Positions 1 to 9,566 are shown, counted from the stretch's first letter. The stretch: 64,000 nucleotides of DNA from Pelagibacteraceae bacterium AG-337-G06 (GCA_003282175.1 QBZX01000001.1:186345-250344), one strand, 5' to 3'. The notes: generated by a model from the sequence alone, not told the origin. Numbers and translations: made by a program.

Positions 1-1
1 T

Positions 2-694
2 ATGTTTCATTATCGATGGCATGATCAAAAAGATGCAAACAATGCTGGAACTATTTTACCACTACAGACCATAGGAATGATGCCAGATGATATGCTAAAA
101 AGTGTGAAAGAAATGATTAGTAAAAGGCAAATTGATAGATTGTGGGTAGTTGGCTCAAACAATGACACAGCGCCAATAATAGATGCAAGCTTAAAGCGCC
201 TATTAGGTATTCTTGAAAAGCATTTTGCATCTGCATCTTACCTATTAGGCAATAGGCCTTCCTCGAGTGATTTTGCTTTATATGGCCAACTATCTCAGCT
301 TGTTAATTTTGATCCTACTCCAAGAGAAATTTGCCATGAAGTTTCTTTAAGAACAGTTGCGTGGGTTGGTTTAATTGAAGATCAGTCTGGCATTGAAGTC
401 ACAGATGAACAATGGGGTTCAATTGAAAGTTTGCCATCAACCGTAAAAGATTTACTAATTGAAATTGGAAATGGGTATGTCCCTGCACAATTAGCAAATG
501 CAAAAGCTATAGAAAATGGTGATAAAGAATGGGAAGCAGAAATTGATAATTGCCTTTGGAAACAAAAATCATTTCCCTATCAGGCAAAGTGTCTCAAGTG
601 GGTGAATGAAGAATATAGCGCGCTTGAAGAAAATGATCGAAAGAAAGTTGATAACCTCTTTGATGGCACAGGATGTGAAAGGTTAATATTATAA
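2..694 (+). CDS. Glutathione S-transferase family protein, C-terminal part (partial)
   Basis: The reading frame is open to the left edge, so the ATG at base 2 may be internal and the thioredoxin-fold N-terminal domain is outside the window. The visible 230 residues contain an all-helical GST C-terminal domain; the stretch around residues 80-97 (YLLGNRPSSSDFALYGQL) matches the N-capping box region of GSTs, where an Asp caps the helix. The last 80 residues are an extension seen in longer GST-like proteins. The family usually conjugates or reduces substrates with glutathione in the cytoplasm; the substrate here is unknown. The next gene, a kappa-GST-like protein, starts 2 bp after the stop, so the two are probably co-transcribed and may act in one glutathione-dependent detoxification or aromatic degradation step. 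Confidence 0.75.
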   Translation: MFHYRWHDQKDANNAGTILPLQTIGMMPDDMLKSVKEMISKRQIDRLWVVGSNNDTAPIIDASLKRLLGILEKHFASASYLLGNRPSSSDFALYGQLSQLVNFDPTPREICHEVSLRTVAWVGLIEDQSGIEVTDEQWGSIESLPSTVKDLLIEIGNGYVPAQLANAKAIENGDKEWEAEIDNCLWKQKSFPYQAKCLKWVNEEYSALEENDRKKVDNLFDGTGCERLIL

Positions 695-696
695 TT

Positions 697-1338
697 ATGC
701 AGGTGGATTTATATTTCTCTTTTAGAAGTCCATATTCGTATTTAATTTTGCCACGTATGGTTGAATTGAGAGATAAACATGGGGTAGATGTTAATTTTAA
801 GCAAGTTTACCCTCTTGCAATAAGGGAACCAGAATTTTTTAAAGGTAAAAATCTCTTTACTTACTTTTTAATCAGAAGAATTGATTATGTCAGGCAAGCA
901 AAAAAAAATAATATGGTTTTTGCCAAACCAAATCCTGATCCAATAAATCAAAACTTGTTGACTGGAAAAATTTCTGACCATCAGCCTTATATTTTTAAAT
1001 TAGCCCATTATTGTCAAGCTATACAAAAAGATAAGCAGCTTGATTTTGCCGTTGTGGTTTCAAATAAAATATGGAGCGGTCTCGAGAACTGGAATACAGA
1101 TGAGTCAATAGCTGATGCTACTTCAAAAGTTGGATTGAAGTTTGAAGATATTGAAAAAATGCGCATCGAAAATGAACAAGCGTTAATTGATGAAATTAAG
1201 TTAAATCAAAAAGAACAGCTCGAAGCGGGACATCATGGAGTTCCTCTATCTGTTTACAAAGACAAATTCTTTTTTGGCCAAGATCGTTTTGATGATCTGG
1301 TTAGTGAATTAAAAGAAGATGGATTAGTGATTAGCTGA
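697..1338 (+). CDS. DsbA-family / 2-hydroxychromene-2-carboxylate isomerase-like protein (kappa GST fold)
   Basis: A 213-residue protein with the thioredoxin-like start of the kappa GST/HCCA isomerase family: a first beta strand followed by SPYSYL (residues 11-16), where the Ser replaces the DsbA CxxC and contacts glutathione. The cis-proline motif GVP sits near residue 181, and the final FGQDRFDDL is typical of the family C-terminus. Known members isomerise 2-hydroxychromene-2-carboxylate during naphthalene breakdown or act as glutathione-dependent oxidoreductases. No aromatic degradation genes are visible nearby, so the exact substrate is open. It directly follows a GST-like gene with 2 bp between them, which supports a glutathione-linked role. 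Confidence 0.8.
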   Translation: MQVDLYFSFRSPYSYLILPRMVELRDKHGVDVNFKQVYPLAIREPEFFKGKNLFTYFLIRRIDYVRQAKKNNMVFAKPNPDPINQNLLTGKISDHQPYIFKLAHYCQAIQKDKQLDFAVVVSNKIWSGLENWNTDESIADATSKVGLKFEDIEKMRIENEQALIDEIKLNQKEQLEAGHHGVPLSVYKDKFFFGQDRFDDLVSELKEDGLVIS

Positions 1339-1373
1339 TAGGAAACAAAGGATTTCCTTGGCTACAATTTATA

Positions 1374-2237
1374 CTATTGTGCTGATATTCCTCTAATTCT
1401 CTCTGATCTTCTACGCAACAATTCTGTTACTATAAGGATTAATGTTGATAGTACAATTAGGCAAGTCGCAACAGCCATTATAGTTGGGCTTAATTGCTCT
1501 CTTAACCCTGTCCACATTTGCAATGGAATAGTCGTTAATGATCTGTCACCTCCTGCAACGAATAAAATAACTACTATTTCATCAAACGATGTTACAAACG
1601 CAAAGAGTGCCCCAGAAATTATACCGGGCGTAATAAGAGGCAGCGTTATTTTAAAAAATGTATTGGTAGGGGTACTTCCAAGACTAGAAGCTGCTCGTGT
1701 AATGCTGTCATCAAAGCCACTTAGGGTTGCAGTTACAGTTATAACAACAAAAGGGGTTCCTAGGATAATGTGTGCAATCACAACTCCAATAAATGATGAC
1801 GCAAGACCTACTTTTGCGAGTGAAAAGAAGATCGCAGAACCAGAAATAATCAGAGGGATAATCATCGGCGAAATCAAAATACTCATGATAAGAGATTTAT
1901 AAGGCATGTATCTACTGCTTAATCCTAGCGCTGCAATAGTCCCAAGAGTTGTGGCCCCAACCGTTGCAAAAAACGCGAAGTAGAAACTATTCTTTACTGC
2001 AATCCCCCAAGGATTTTTTGTGCCATATATCATATCTTCATACCACCTAAGAGAAAATGCATCTGGATCTAATGCCATCATTCCTGATGAGAAATGAATA
2101 TACTGTTCAGCATTAAATGATAATGGAACAATTACAAAGAGAGGAGCAATTAAGAAAAAAAATACCGAAGCACAAATAACTAAATAACTATAATGCCAAA
2201 TACGGTACCTTGTTTCTGTATATTTTGCTAATGCCAT
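1374..2237 (-). CDS. potC: Polyamine-type ABC transporter permease, PotC-like
   Basis: An inner-membrane permease of 287 residues with about six hydrophobic segments, the first at residues 18-38. The EAA cytoplasmic loop that docks on the ATPase is visible around residues 181-207 (AASSLGSTPTNTF followed by LPLITPGI). Together with the PotB-like permease 1 bp upstream it should form the channel of a spermidine/putrescine-type importer. It is the last gene of the minus-strand set potA-potD-potB-potC. The substrate class is inferred from family resemblance; related systems also carry other amines or opine-like compounds. Confidence 0.85.
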   Translation of the reverse strand: MALAKYTETRYRIWHYSYLVICASVFFFLIAPLFVIVPLSFNAEQYIHFSSGMMALDPDAFSLRWYEDMIYGTKNPWGIAVKNSFYFAFFATVGATTLGTIAALGLSSRYMPYKSLIMSILISPMIIPLIISGSAIFFSLAKVGLASSFIGVVIAHIILGTPFVVITVTATLSGFDDSITRAASSLGSTPTNTFFKITLPLITPGIISGALFAFVTSFDEIVVILFVAGGDRSLTTIPLQMWTGLREQLSPTIMAVATCLIVLSTLILIVTELLRRRSERIRGISAQ

Positions 2238-2238
2238 A

Positions 2239-3489
2239 TTATCCCAACCTCATATTATCAATTCCTACTACTCTGTTATAAACATAATAAACAACCAAAA
2301 CGCCAACTAAGAGAATAGTTGCCATTGCGGTGGCATATGACCAATCAAGTGTGGACTGCATATGATATGCAATACGGTTACTAATTAATGTTCCTTTCGC
2401 ACCACCAACCAAAGCAGGTGTAATGTAGTATCCAATTGCGAGCACAAAGACTAAAATCGATCCAGCACTAATACCTGCGTATGTCAGAGGAAAATATATT
2501 TTGCGAAATGCATGAAAAGGTGTTGCACCCATTGATGTTGCAGCTCGCATTAGACTTGGAGAAATAGTCTTCATCACGCTATATAGAGGCAAAACCATAA
2601 ATGGAAGCAGAATTTGCGTCATCGCAATAAAGGTCCCCGTCATGTTATACATAAGCTCAAGTCTATTTTCATCGGCCACAATTCCAAGGAATACTAAGAA
2701 ATCATTGAGGACCCCTTGAGTTTGAAGTAAAACCATCCAACTTGAAGTTCTTACTAAAAGCGAGGTCCAAAATGGTAAGAGCACGCAAATCATAAGTAAG
2801 TTTGAATAACGTGTTGGTAAAACAGATAATAAATGTGCAATTGGGTAGGCTAATATTAAGCAACATAATGTAACACCTAAAGCGACATAAATTGTCCTTA
2901 GCCATAAGGTAACATTAATTCGTTTCTTTTCTTCAATGCGAACAATAGATCCGTCAAAGTCTTGTTTGAAATCAAATGATGCTAGGTATTTTCTTCCGTG
3001 ATAAGGAACAGTTGCTCGTTTGAGTGCAAGCCAATATTCTTGATCAGCCCATCTTTTATGTACATCTTTGAACTGTTGTAAATAATTTCCATCAATGTCA
3101 AATGAATCTAGTTTCCTTACTGTTTTTTTGATTAAGCTAGAAAAGCCCCCTTTTTCATAGTTAAGTCTAACTGCTATTTTACCATGGAGCTTATTCTCGG
3201 AGAGATATTTTAAATCATTATAGAAAGTCTTTACAACTTCTTCAGGTGGAAAATCTGTTCCATCCCAATTTTGAATAACTTGGTATGTATTATTCAATAA
3301 ATCATTCATTTGAGTATTATCAACGCTTCGTTGAAGCATCTGAATGATTGGAAAAATATATGTTATAATTATAAATAGAAGTAGGGGTAAAACTAATACG
3401 AGAGCACCTGTTCTCTTTCTTGACTCAACTTTTTTTAGCTTTACAGAGAGTAATTCGCCATCTGATGTACGTATCTCACCATTTGTCAT
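2239..3489 (-). CDS. potB: Polyamine-type ABC transporter permease, PotB-like
   Basis: A permease of 416 residues. After the first membrane segment (about residues 31-50) there is a predicted periplasmic stretch of about 150 residues before the second (from about residue 195), which makes it longer than E. coli PotB (about 275-285); similar insertions occur in alphaproteobacterial PotB-like proteins. The EAA loop is near residues 316-343 (RAATSMGATPFHAF, then FPLTYAGI). The gene ends 1 bp before potC begins. A stem-loop lies between it and potD upstream. Confidence 0.85.
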   Translation of the reverse strand: MTNGEIRTSDGELLSVKLKKVESRKRTGALVLVLPLLLFIIITYIFPIIQMLQRSVDNTQMNDLLNNTYQVIQNWDGTDFPPEEVVKTFYNDLKYLSENKLHGKIAVRLNYEKGGFSSLIKKTVRKLDSFDIDGNYLQQFKDVHKRWADQEYWLALKRATVPYHGRKYLASFDFKQDFDGSIVRIEEKKRINVTLWLRTIYVALGVTLCCLILAYPIAHLLSVLPTRYSNLLMICVLLPFWTSLLVRTSSWMVLLQTQGVLNDFLVFLGIVADENRLELMYNMTGTFIAMTQILLPFMVLPLYSVMKTISPSLMRAATSMGATPFHAFRKIYFPLTYAGISAGSILVFVLAIGYYITPALVGGAKGTLISNRIAYHMQSTLDWSYATAMATILLVGVLVVYYVYNRVVGIDNMRLG

Positions 3490-3537
3490 ATGGTGATTAT
3501 GGTCATTTGAACTAGTATTTAAAGGAAAATTATTTGT

Positions 3538-3569
3538 ATCTTAGGCAACCAATGATGATTGCCTAAGAT
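3538..3569 (-). other. Stem-loop between potD and potB
   Basis: A perfect 11-bp inverted repeat (3538-3548 pairs with 3559-3569) with a 10-nt loop lies between the stop of potD and the start of potB. No T-tract follows on either strand, so it is a poor intrinsic terminator. Inference: it may protect the 3' end of the potD message and give more binding protein than permease, as hairpins do in other ABC importer operons. Confidence 0.6.
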
Positions 3570-3579
3570 GTATTAGGAT

Positions 3580-4704
3580 TTACAGAGTATTAGACTTCCA
3601 CGCATCCCATTGGTCGTTAATTTCAGTCTCATTATCCGCCCAGAAAATAGGGTCTAATAAGAGATAATTTTCAGTATTTACCGGAGCAGTTGGCATGTGT
3701 GGCATAATTTCCATTGGGCCAGTTGCCTCGGAATTGAACCAAGGCTCAGCAGCAGTAATTACGTCTAATGAAGAAATCCTGAAAGGTGCATAAGCAATAT
3801 GTTTAGCACTTCCAGCTAGTCCCTCAGTACTAGTAAAGTATTGAAGAGCTTTCATAGCTTCTTCCTGATTTGGACCTCCGTTGACAAGAGCGAAATACTC
3901 ATAATCAAGGAGTTGCCCATCCCATACCATTTTAAGAGGTGATCCCTCAGTATGAATGGCATTAAAATGACGTCCGTTCCATCCAGTAGCCATCACAACT
4001 TCACCTGAAACAAGCTGCTCTGGTGGCTGTGCACCAGCTGACCAAGTAATACAACCACCTTTCGGATGAGTACAAAGTTCAGTCAGTTTATCAAGTGCTC
4101 GATCGATTCCATTATCTAACATGTAATCATATACTTCGCTTGAAGGAACACCATCTGCCATTAAAGCAATTTCAAGATTTGACATTGCAGATCCATATAT
4201 TGACCTTTTACCTGGATATTTATCTGGATCAAAGAAATCACCTATTGTAGAAGGATAAGTTCCTGGAAAGTTTATGTTTTCAGTATGATAAGCGTAATTC
4301 CATGAGTATAGAATGTTACCAACTGCACATTTACTTGGCATAGGTGCGAAGAAGTCTTGACTTGCTGGTGTTCCGTCTGGCGCTGGTGGAAAATCGTTAT
4401 CAAAATCAAATTCCACGAAGTAACCCTCGTCACATCCAGTAATTGTATCTTTCGCAAATACGTCAATGATGTCATAAGTAATTGTCCCAGACTCAACTTG
4501 AGATTTGATAGAATCCAAGTTTCCTTGATAGTCAAGCCAGTTTACTTGAACACCACTCATTTCTTGGTATGGATCTCCATATCCAAGTTTTTGACTTTCA
4601 GTATAAGCACCTCCCCATGAAACTACATTCACTTCCGCAGCCGTAGCCATAGATGGAGCCACTAATAAAGCAGCCAATGAGATTAGTTTTGTTAATCTTT
4701 GCAT
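3580..4704 (-). CDS. potD: Polyamine-type ABC transporter substrate-binding protein, PotD-like
   Basis: A periplasmic binding protein of 374 residues. Residues 1-22 are a Sec signal peptide (charged MQRLTK, hydrophobic core, ATAA before the mature start at AEVNVVSWGG). The opening strand VNVVSWGGAY is the hallmark of spermidine/putrescine-binding proteins of the PotD/SBP_bac_8 type. A Shine-Dalgarno-like AGGAGA lies about 10 bp before the ATG, which fixes the start. It delivers the ligand to the PotB/PotC permease. Its place between the ATPase gene (121 bp upstream) and the permeases, with a stem-loop after it, suggests it is the most abundant product of the operon. The ligand is inferred only. 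Confidence 0.87.
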   Translation of the reverse strand: MQRLTKLISLAALLVAPSMATAAEVNVVSWGGAYTESQKLGYGDPYQEMSGVQVNWLDYQGNLDSIKSQVESGTITYDIIDVFAKDTITGCDEGYFVEFDFDNDFPPAPDGTPASQDFFAPMPSKCAVGNILYSWNYAYHTENINFPGTYPSTIGDFFDPDKYPGKRSIYGSAMSNLEIALMADGVPSSEVYDYMLDNGIDRALDKLTELCTHPKGGCITWSAGAQPPEQLVSGEVVMATGWNGRHFNAIHTEGSPLKMVWDGQLLDYEYFALVNGGPNQEEAMKALQYFTSTEGLAGSAKHIAYAPFRISSLDVITAAEPWFNSEATGPMEIMPHMPTAPVNTENYLLLDPIFWADNETEINDQWDAWKSNTL

Positions 4705-4825
4705 GATTAATCGTCTCCTTTTTTATATAAAGAAAGTATTACACAGGGGTCTTAACAAAAACGCAACAAAAAAAATGAAATTTTTTCAATATTTTAGATA
4801 TGAATCTATATGTAGTATCAAAGGT

Positions 4826-5923
4826 TTAATAATCTAAGGCTCGACAATCATGAGAAGACCATCCTAAGTCTAATTTATCTCCTACATTGAAATCTAAATC
4901 GCTGCTTGCATTCGGTACTTTGAGAATAAATTCATCATTCCCCAAAAGATTTACTCGCACCCGAGTATGATCTCCATGATAGATAATTTCACGAATTACA
5001 CTAGTAAATTGATTTTCAAGATGTTCATTTGGATCAATGCTCACTCTCTCAGGCCTGAGAGATATCCTGGATTTGTCCCCGGAGGAATTTACAGCTATTG
5101 GGTTAGCGAATATTGTATCGCCTGAATCTGTTTGAATTTTTGCAGACCCAGAAGCTATTTCTGTTACCGTTCCGGTAAATGTATTGTTTTCTCCAATAAA
5201 ACTAGCAACAAATGAATTTACAGGCGTTTCATACAATTCATTAGGACCTGATAGTTGTTGCACCTTTCCGTCATTAAATACAGCAATACGATTTGACATC
5301 GTTAAAGCTTCTCCTTGATCGTGAGTAACATAAACAACTGTCACACCAAGGGACTCATGAATATGTTTTAGTTCGTATTGCATACTTTCTCTCAAATTTT
5401 TATCCAATGCACCAAGTGGCTCATCCATGAGTACAAGTTTTGGGTCAAAAACTAAAGCTCTTGCAACAGCAACTCTTTGTTGCTGTCCTCCTGACAATTG
5501 AGCTGGCATCCTATTTTCAAATCCAGTTAGTGATACCATTTTTAAAGTTCGATTAATCCTCTCTTCTATTTCTGCTTTATCTATTTTTCTAACTTTTAAT
5601 GGAAAAGCTAAGTTTTCAAAAACTGATAAATGAGGAAATAAAGCATAATTTTGGAAAACCATTCCAATACCTCTTTTGTGTGGAGGAATATTATTGATAG
5701 GACGTCCATCAAAATAAATTTCGCCATTAGTCGGCGTTTCAAAACCAGCAAGCATCATAAGTGTTGTAGTTTTTCCGGATCCTGATGGTCCTAGCAAAGT
5801 TAAAAACTCCCCTTCCGAAATATCTAGATCAAGACCTTTAACAACAAGCTCTTTACCGTCGTAACTTTTATCAACTTGCTCGAATTTAACAAAATCTGAC
5901 TTTTTTTCATTCATGTGAGTCAC
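4826..5923 (-). CDS. potA: Polyamine-type ABC transporter ATP-binding protein, PotA-like
   Basis: A cytoplasmic ATPase of 365 residues with all nucleotide-binding motifs: Walker A GPSGSGKTT (about residue 45), Q-loop FQNYALFPH, signature LSGGQQQRVA (about 143) and Walker B LVLMDEPLGALD (about 160), followed by the switch His in YVTHDQGEA. The last 100 residues form a TOBE-type regulatory domain, as in PotA and MalK. It energises the PotB/PotC channel. It is the first gene of the minus-strand transporter set and diverges from the aldehyde dehydrogenase gene across 97 bp. An alternative start at Met4 is possible. Confidence 0.88.
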   Translation of the reverse strand: MTHMNEKKSDFVKFEQVDKSYDGKELVVKGLDLDISEGEFLTLLGPSGSGKTTTLMMLAGFETPTNGEIYFDGRPINNIPPHKRGIGMVFQNYALFPHLSVFENLAFPLKVRKIDKAEIEERINRTLKMVSLTGFENRMPAQLSGGQQQRVAVARALVFDPKLVLMDEPLGALDKNLRESMQYELKHIHESLGVTVVYVTHDQGEALTMSNRIAVFNDGKVQQLSGPNELYETPVNSFVASFIGENNTFTGTVTEIASGSAKIQTDSGDTIFANPIAVNSSGDKSRISLRPERVSIDPNEHLENQFTSVIREIIYHGDHTRVRVNLLGNDEFILKVPNASSDLDFNVGDKLDLGWSSHDCRALDY

Positions 5924-6020
5924 ACTAGGATAAAAATAGTTGGGAATCTAGGGTTTTTTAAATTAAATTAATTTAACTATTCTTATTTAAGAACAGTATT
6001 ATTTTGAAGTATATAAACTT

Positions 6021-7454
6021 ATGAAAAAATATCAGCATTATATAAATGGTGAATGGCTTGACGCATCTGACGAAGAAATAATTCCCGTTCTTAATCCTGC
6101 TAATGAGAAAGTTATTGGTGAAATAACTTGTGGCAAAGAAGTGGATATTAATCATGCTGTTGATGCTGCAAAAAAAGCATATAAATCAAGAATTCTTGTT
6201 GATATGAATCCAATGGAGCGTGCTAAACTTATGCGTGGGATTGCAGAAGAACTTCGAAAAATAAGTAAAGAGGGTGGAGCACTACTTTGTGCCGAAAATG
6301 GAAAGCTTCTTTCATCATCAATCAACGAATTTATCGAGGCAGCAAACTACTTTGATTATTATAGCGGTCTGACAGATAAAATAGAAGGGCAGACAATCCC
6401 AGTTAACAGTCAGGTTATGGATTACACTATTTATGAACCTTATGGAGTTTCTGGTCATATAGTTCCATGGAACTTCCCAATATCTATGGTAGCTCGTTCA
6501 TTAGCGTGTTCGTTTGCTGCAGGAAATTCAACTGTAATTAAGCCTGCTGAATTGACGCCCCTTGCTACACATTCATTTTTTGCTCAAGCAATTCATAACG
6601 CTGGAGTTCCAGCTGGGCTGATCAATATAGTGACTGGATATGGTAACGAAGCTGGGGCAGCTTTAACTGCCCACCCAGATGTTGCACAAATTACATTTAC
6701 AGGATCAGTTAAAACTGGAAAAACTATTTTGCGTGCTGCAGCAGATCGAGCTGTGCCAGCAGTTGTTGAACTTGGTGGTAAATCAGCTGCCGTTGTTTTG
6801 CCTGACGCTGATATTGATAAAGTGGTCAATGCAACTAAAATTGGAATTTTCAGTCAGGCCGGTCAAATCTGTTCTGCGATGTCGCGTATGATTGTACATA
6901 AGTCGATTAAACAGGAAGTACTCGATAAGTTGTCAAAGCTTGCTGGTTCAATAAAAGTTGGACCTGGTGATGAAGAAGGCGTTGATCTTACTCCCGTAAT
7001 ATCTGAGGAACAACTGCAAAAAATAGAAAATTATGCTCGCTCCGGATTACAAGCTGGAGCAAATGTAATTTCAGGAGGTAATCGAATTGATCGTAAAGGT
7101 TACTTTTTTGAACCTACAATATATTCAGAAGTAAAACCTGAAATGACAATAGCGCAAGAAGAAATATTTGGTCCATTTTTATCAATTTTAGATTATGAAG
7201 ATCATGAAGAAGCAGTGCATATTGCAAATGATACAGAATACGGATTAGCAGCTGGTGTATTTACGAGAGATTTAGATATGGCAACAAAAACAGCATCGTT
7301 ATTGAATGGCGGACAAGTGTATGTAAATAGTTGGTTCACAGGAAGCATTGCGACACCATTTGGGGGTTACAAGCAATCTGGCTATAGTCGAGAAAAAGGA
7401 CAGCAAGCAATAAAAAGCTATTTACAACTAAAAAACATTGGAATTCAGCTATAA
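6021..7454 (+). CDS. NAD(P)-dependent aldehyde dehydrogenase
   Basis: A complete 477-residue member of the ALDH superfamily. Visible signatures are the cofactor-binding VPWNFP (about residue 150), the general-base Glu in VVELGGKSA (about 252) and the catalytic Cys in GQICSAMSR (about 287). It oxidises an aldehyde to the acid in the cytoplasm. Sequence alone does not fix the substrate. Its divergent position next to a polyamine-type transporter makes gamma-aminobutyraldehyde, or another aldehyde from amine oxidation, a reasonable inference; betaine aldehyde is an alternative. The start ATG has no clear Shine-Dalgarno sequence. Confidence 0.88.
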   Translation: MKKYQHYINGEWLDASDEEIIPVLNPANEKVIGEITCGKEVDINHAVDAAKKAYKSRILVDMNPMERAKLMRGIAEELRKISKEGGALLCAENGKLLSSSINEFIEAANYFDYYSGLTDKIEGQTIPVNSQVMDYTIYEPYGVSGHIVPWNFPISMVARSLACSFAAGNSTVIKPAELTPLATHSFFAQAIHNAGVPAGLINIVTGYGNEAGAALTAHPDVAQITFTGSVKTGKTILRAAADRAVPAVVELGGKSAAVVLPDADIDKVVNATKIGIFSQAGQICSAMSRMIVHKSIKQEVLDKLSKLAGSIKVGPGDEEGVDLTPVISEEQLQKIENYARSGLQAGANVISGGNRIDRKGYFFEPTIYSEVKPEMTIAQEEIFGPFLSILDYEDHEEAVHIANDTEYGLAAGVFTRDLDMATKTASLLNGGQVYVNSWFTGSIATPFGGYKQSGYSREKGQQAIKSYLQLKNIGIQL

Positions 7455-7564
7455 ATTTGAGGAACTGCGACAATTTAAGCCCATCAAGCAGTTTGAAAAT
7501 CTTCCTTTCCCTGAATAAAACACTATATTCATAATTGATACTAAAATTGCAAAAACTAGAAAAC

Positions 7565-8170
7565 ATGTACACGCCAATAAATCAATATATCGAGAGATTG
7601 GAATCAATCTCATTTGATGTTGATCAGTTAAATCAAGCTGTAAATGATTTAATAAAAATTAGACCCTTTGAAAATGATGCTCCAAAACCCGGGATGTTAA
7701 AATCAAATGCAATCTGCCTAAACTATGATGCAAAGGAACTTGATGAATGGTTCGGTGGAAATATCAGAGGGAAATATTGGACAAAACCTGACTCTTCATT
7801 TGAAGAAATGGAACGTGAGCCATACATTGATGAGTCCAGGTACACGCTATTTAATTCCAAGCTAGATAATTCATATTTCAAGTATGTATATGAAAAAATA
7901 AGTGAGTTTTTTGAGATTGGAAGGTGCAGGGTCATTAAAATGCCTCCAAGAACAACTTTGAGTTGGCATCGTGATCCAGAGAAGAGAATTCATATAGCCA
8001 TTAAAACAAATTATGGTTCCAGGATGTTTATTGAGCATACAGGTTATCACATACCTGCTGATGGAAATATATACTTAACTGACAATACCAAATATCATAC
8101 TGCAATTAATGGAGGCGAAGAAGATCGAATTCATTTAGTCGCTACAGTTTTAGGCACGAAGCAACATTAG
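7565..8170 (+). CDS. Aspartyl/asparaginyl beta-hydroxylase-like (cupin-fold) protein
   Basis: About 201 residues from the ATG at 7565; a TTG ten codons upstream (7535) is a less likely start. The C-terminal half has a double-stranded beta-helix pattern: SWHRDPEKRIHIAI gives an HxD-type iron site, followed by an Arg and a later His in NTKYHTAINGG, as in Fe(II)/2-oxoglutarate oxygenases of the Asp/Asn hydroxylase group. The N-terminal 100 residues are unrecognised. It probably hydroxylates a small molecule or protein in the cytoplasm. It stands 110 bp after the aldehyde dehydrogenase and overlaps the 3' end of the convergent glutamine synthetase-like gene by 4 bp. Confidence 0.6.
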   Translation: MYTPINQYIERLESISFDVDQLNQAVNDLIKIRPFENDAPKPGMLKSNAICLNYDAKELDEWFGGNIRGKYWTKPDSSFEEMEREPYIDESRYTLFNSKLDNSYFKYVYEKISEFFEIGRCRVIKMPPRTTLSWHRDPEKRIHIAIKTNYGSRMFIEHTGYHIPADGNIYLTDNTKYHTAINGGEEDRIHLVATVLGTKQH

Positions 8171-9486
8171 CAATCAATAATATTTTTTCTTTCCCAATTT
8201 TTTTTATTTTCTTCGCTTACTTTATTGTGTTCTGTGATTTCTCTTTTTTTAAGTTTTATGTAATGAGAAACAACCTTTGAACCTATAGATTTTCTTACAA
8301 CGTCACTGGCTTTAAATTTATTAAGTGACTCTATAAGAGAATGAGGGAGCTTTTTAATTCTCTTTAACTTATGACCTTGTGAATACATATTTATATCTAT
8401 TCTTTTGCCAGGATTTCTTTTGGCTTTTATTCCATCTAATCCCATAGCAATTAGCCCAGCCTGCAAAAGATATGGATTTACAGCTCCGTCGGCAGGTCTA
8501 AATTCTATACGTCCTTTATCAGGTATTCTGATCATGTGGGTTCTATTATTTCCAGAATACGTAACGGCGGTAGGTGAATACGTGGATCCTGAATTGGTTG
8601 TTTTTGCATTCAAACGATCGTAACTATTTAATGAAGGGTTAAACCATGCAGAGAATGAATCTACAGATTTCATTATTCCCCCAATAAAGTGATATCCCAT
8701 TTTAGACAAACCAAGTTCATTATCTCTATCAAGAAAATAGTTTTTCTTCTTCTTTAAATCCCATAATGATGCGTGAACGTGGCAACCATTTCCAGTTAAA
8801 TTATGAAAAGGTTTTGGCATAAAAGTTGCTCTCAATCCATGCTTCTCAGCAATAGCTTTGACCATAAATTTAAAAAAAACATGTCGGTCAGCTGTCTTTA
8901 GTGAGTCAGAATAATCCCAATTCATTTCATACTGACCATTAGCATCCTCATGATCATTTTGATATGGTTTCCACCCAAGCTTAATCATGGAGTCACAAAT
9001 TTCCTTTAAAATATCATAACGCCTCATTAATGCTGCAACATCATAACAAGGTTTCTGTGCGTCATCTCTCGCGTCAGCAACTTCAGTACCCGCTTCATTA
9101 AGTATAAAAAATTCACATTCAACACCCGTCATCATTTTGATATTGAGTTTTGTCATTTGACTAATTTGACGTTTGAGAATAACACGTGGAGCTTGACTCA
9201 TTGGAGCATCATTCATTACTAAGTCACTGGCCAACCAACCAACATCTGGTTGCCACGGTAATTGTATTAGACTTTCAGGGTCTGGAACCGCAAACATATC
9301 GGGAGCTGCAAAATCAAGATCAAGGTAAGTCGCAAAACCGCCAAATCCAGCACCAGTTTTTTGCATTTCAGGAATAGCGCGAGCAGGAACCAATTTCGCA
9401 CGTTGGATACCGAACAAATCCACAAAACTTATTAAGAAGTATTTAATTTTTTTTTGCTGAGCGATTTTTGCTAAACTACTATTCAT
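8167..9486 (-). CDS. Type III glutamine synthetase-like enzyme (GlnT / gamma-glutamylamide synthetase family)
   Basis: A 439-residue member of the glutamine synthetase superfamily, shorter than the 470 residues of GlnA and without the adenylylation loop I would expect in GlnA. Recognisable parts are the N-terminal beta-grasp (residues 12-110), metal/glutamate-binding Glu in GVECEFFIL (about 121), ENMN-equivalent GQYEMNWDY (about 188), HNLTGNGCHVHASLW (about 230-245) and the ATP-site Arg/Glu stretch IRIPDKGRIEFRPADGAVNPYL. It should ligate glutamate to ammonia or to an amine. Because it neighbours a polyamine-type importer and an aldehyde dehydrogenase, a role as gamma-glutamyl-amine (putrescine or methylamine) synthetase is plausible but unproven. 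Confidence 0.8.
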   Translation of the reverse strand: MNSSLAKIAQQKKIKYFLISFVDLFGIQRAKLVPARAIPEMQKTGAGFGGFATYLDLDFAAPDMFAVPDPESLIQLPWQPDVGWLASDLVMNDAPMSQAPRVILKRQISQMTKLNIKMMTGVECEFFILNEAGTEVADARDDAQKPCYDVAALMRRYDILKEICDSMIKLGWKPYQNDHEDANGQYEMNWDYSDSLKTADRHVFFKFMVKAIAEKHGLRATFMPKPFHNLTGNGCHVHASLWDLKKKKNYFLDRDNELGLSKMGYHFIGGIMKSVDSFSAWFNPSLNSYDRLNAKTTNSGSTYSPTAVTYSGNNRTHMIRIPDKGRIEFRPADGAVNPYLLQAGLIAMGLDGIKAKRNPGKRIDINMYSQGHKLKRIKKLPHSLIESLNKFKASDVVRKSIGSKVVSHYIKLKKREITEHNKVSEENKKNWERKNIIDC

Positions 9487-9553
9487 ATTTGAATTATGAC
9501 TTCCAATTCTTTTAATTCAATAGGGATTATAATCTATATTTAATTAACTAAAA

Positions 9554-9566
9554 ACCCAATTTGGGT
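9554..9566. promoter_or_regulatory. Palindromic operator candidate (ACCCA-N3-TGGGT)
   Basis: A 13-bp perfect palindrome with half-sites ACCCA/TGGGT and a 3-nt spacer lies directly upstream of the double winged-helix gene, abutting a TATACT hexamer (9566-9571) that could be its -10 element. The same CCCA-N3-TGGG arrangement occurs at 13498-13508. Inference: an autoregulatory operator. Confidence 0.5.
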
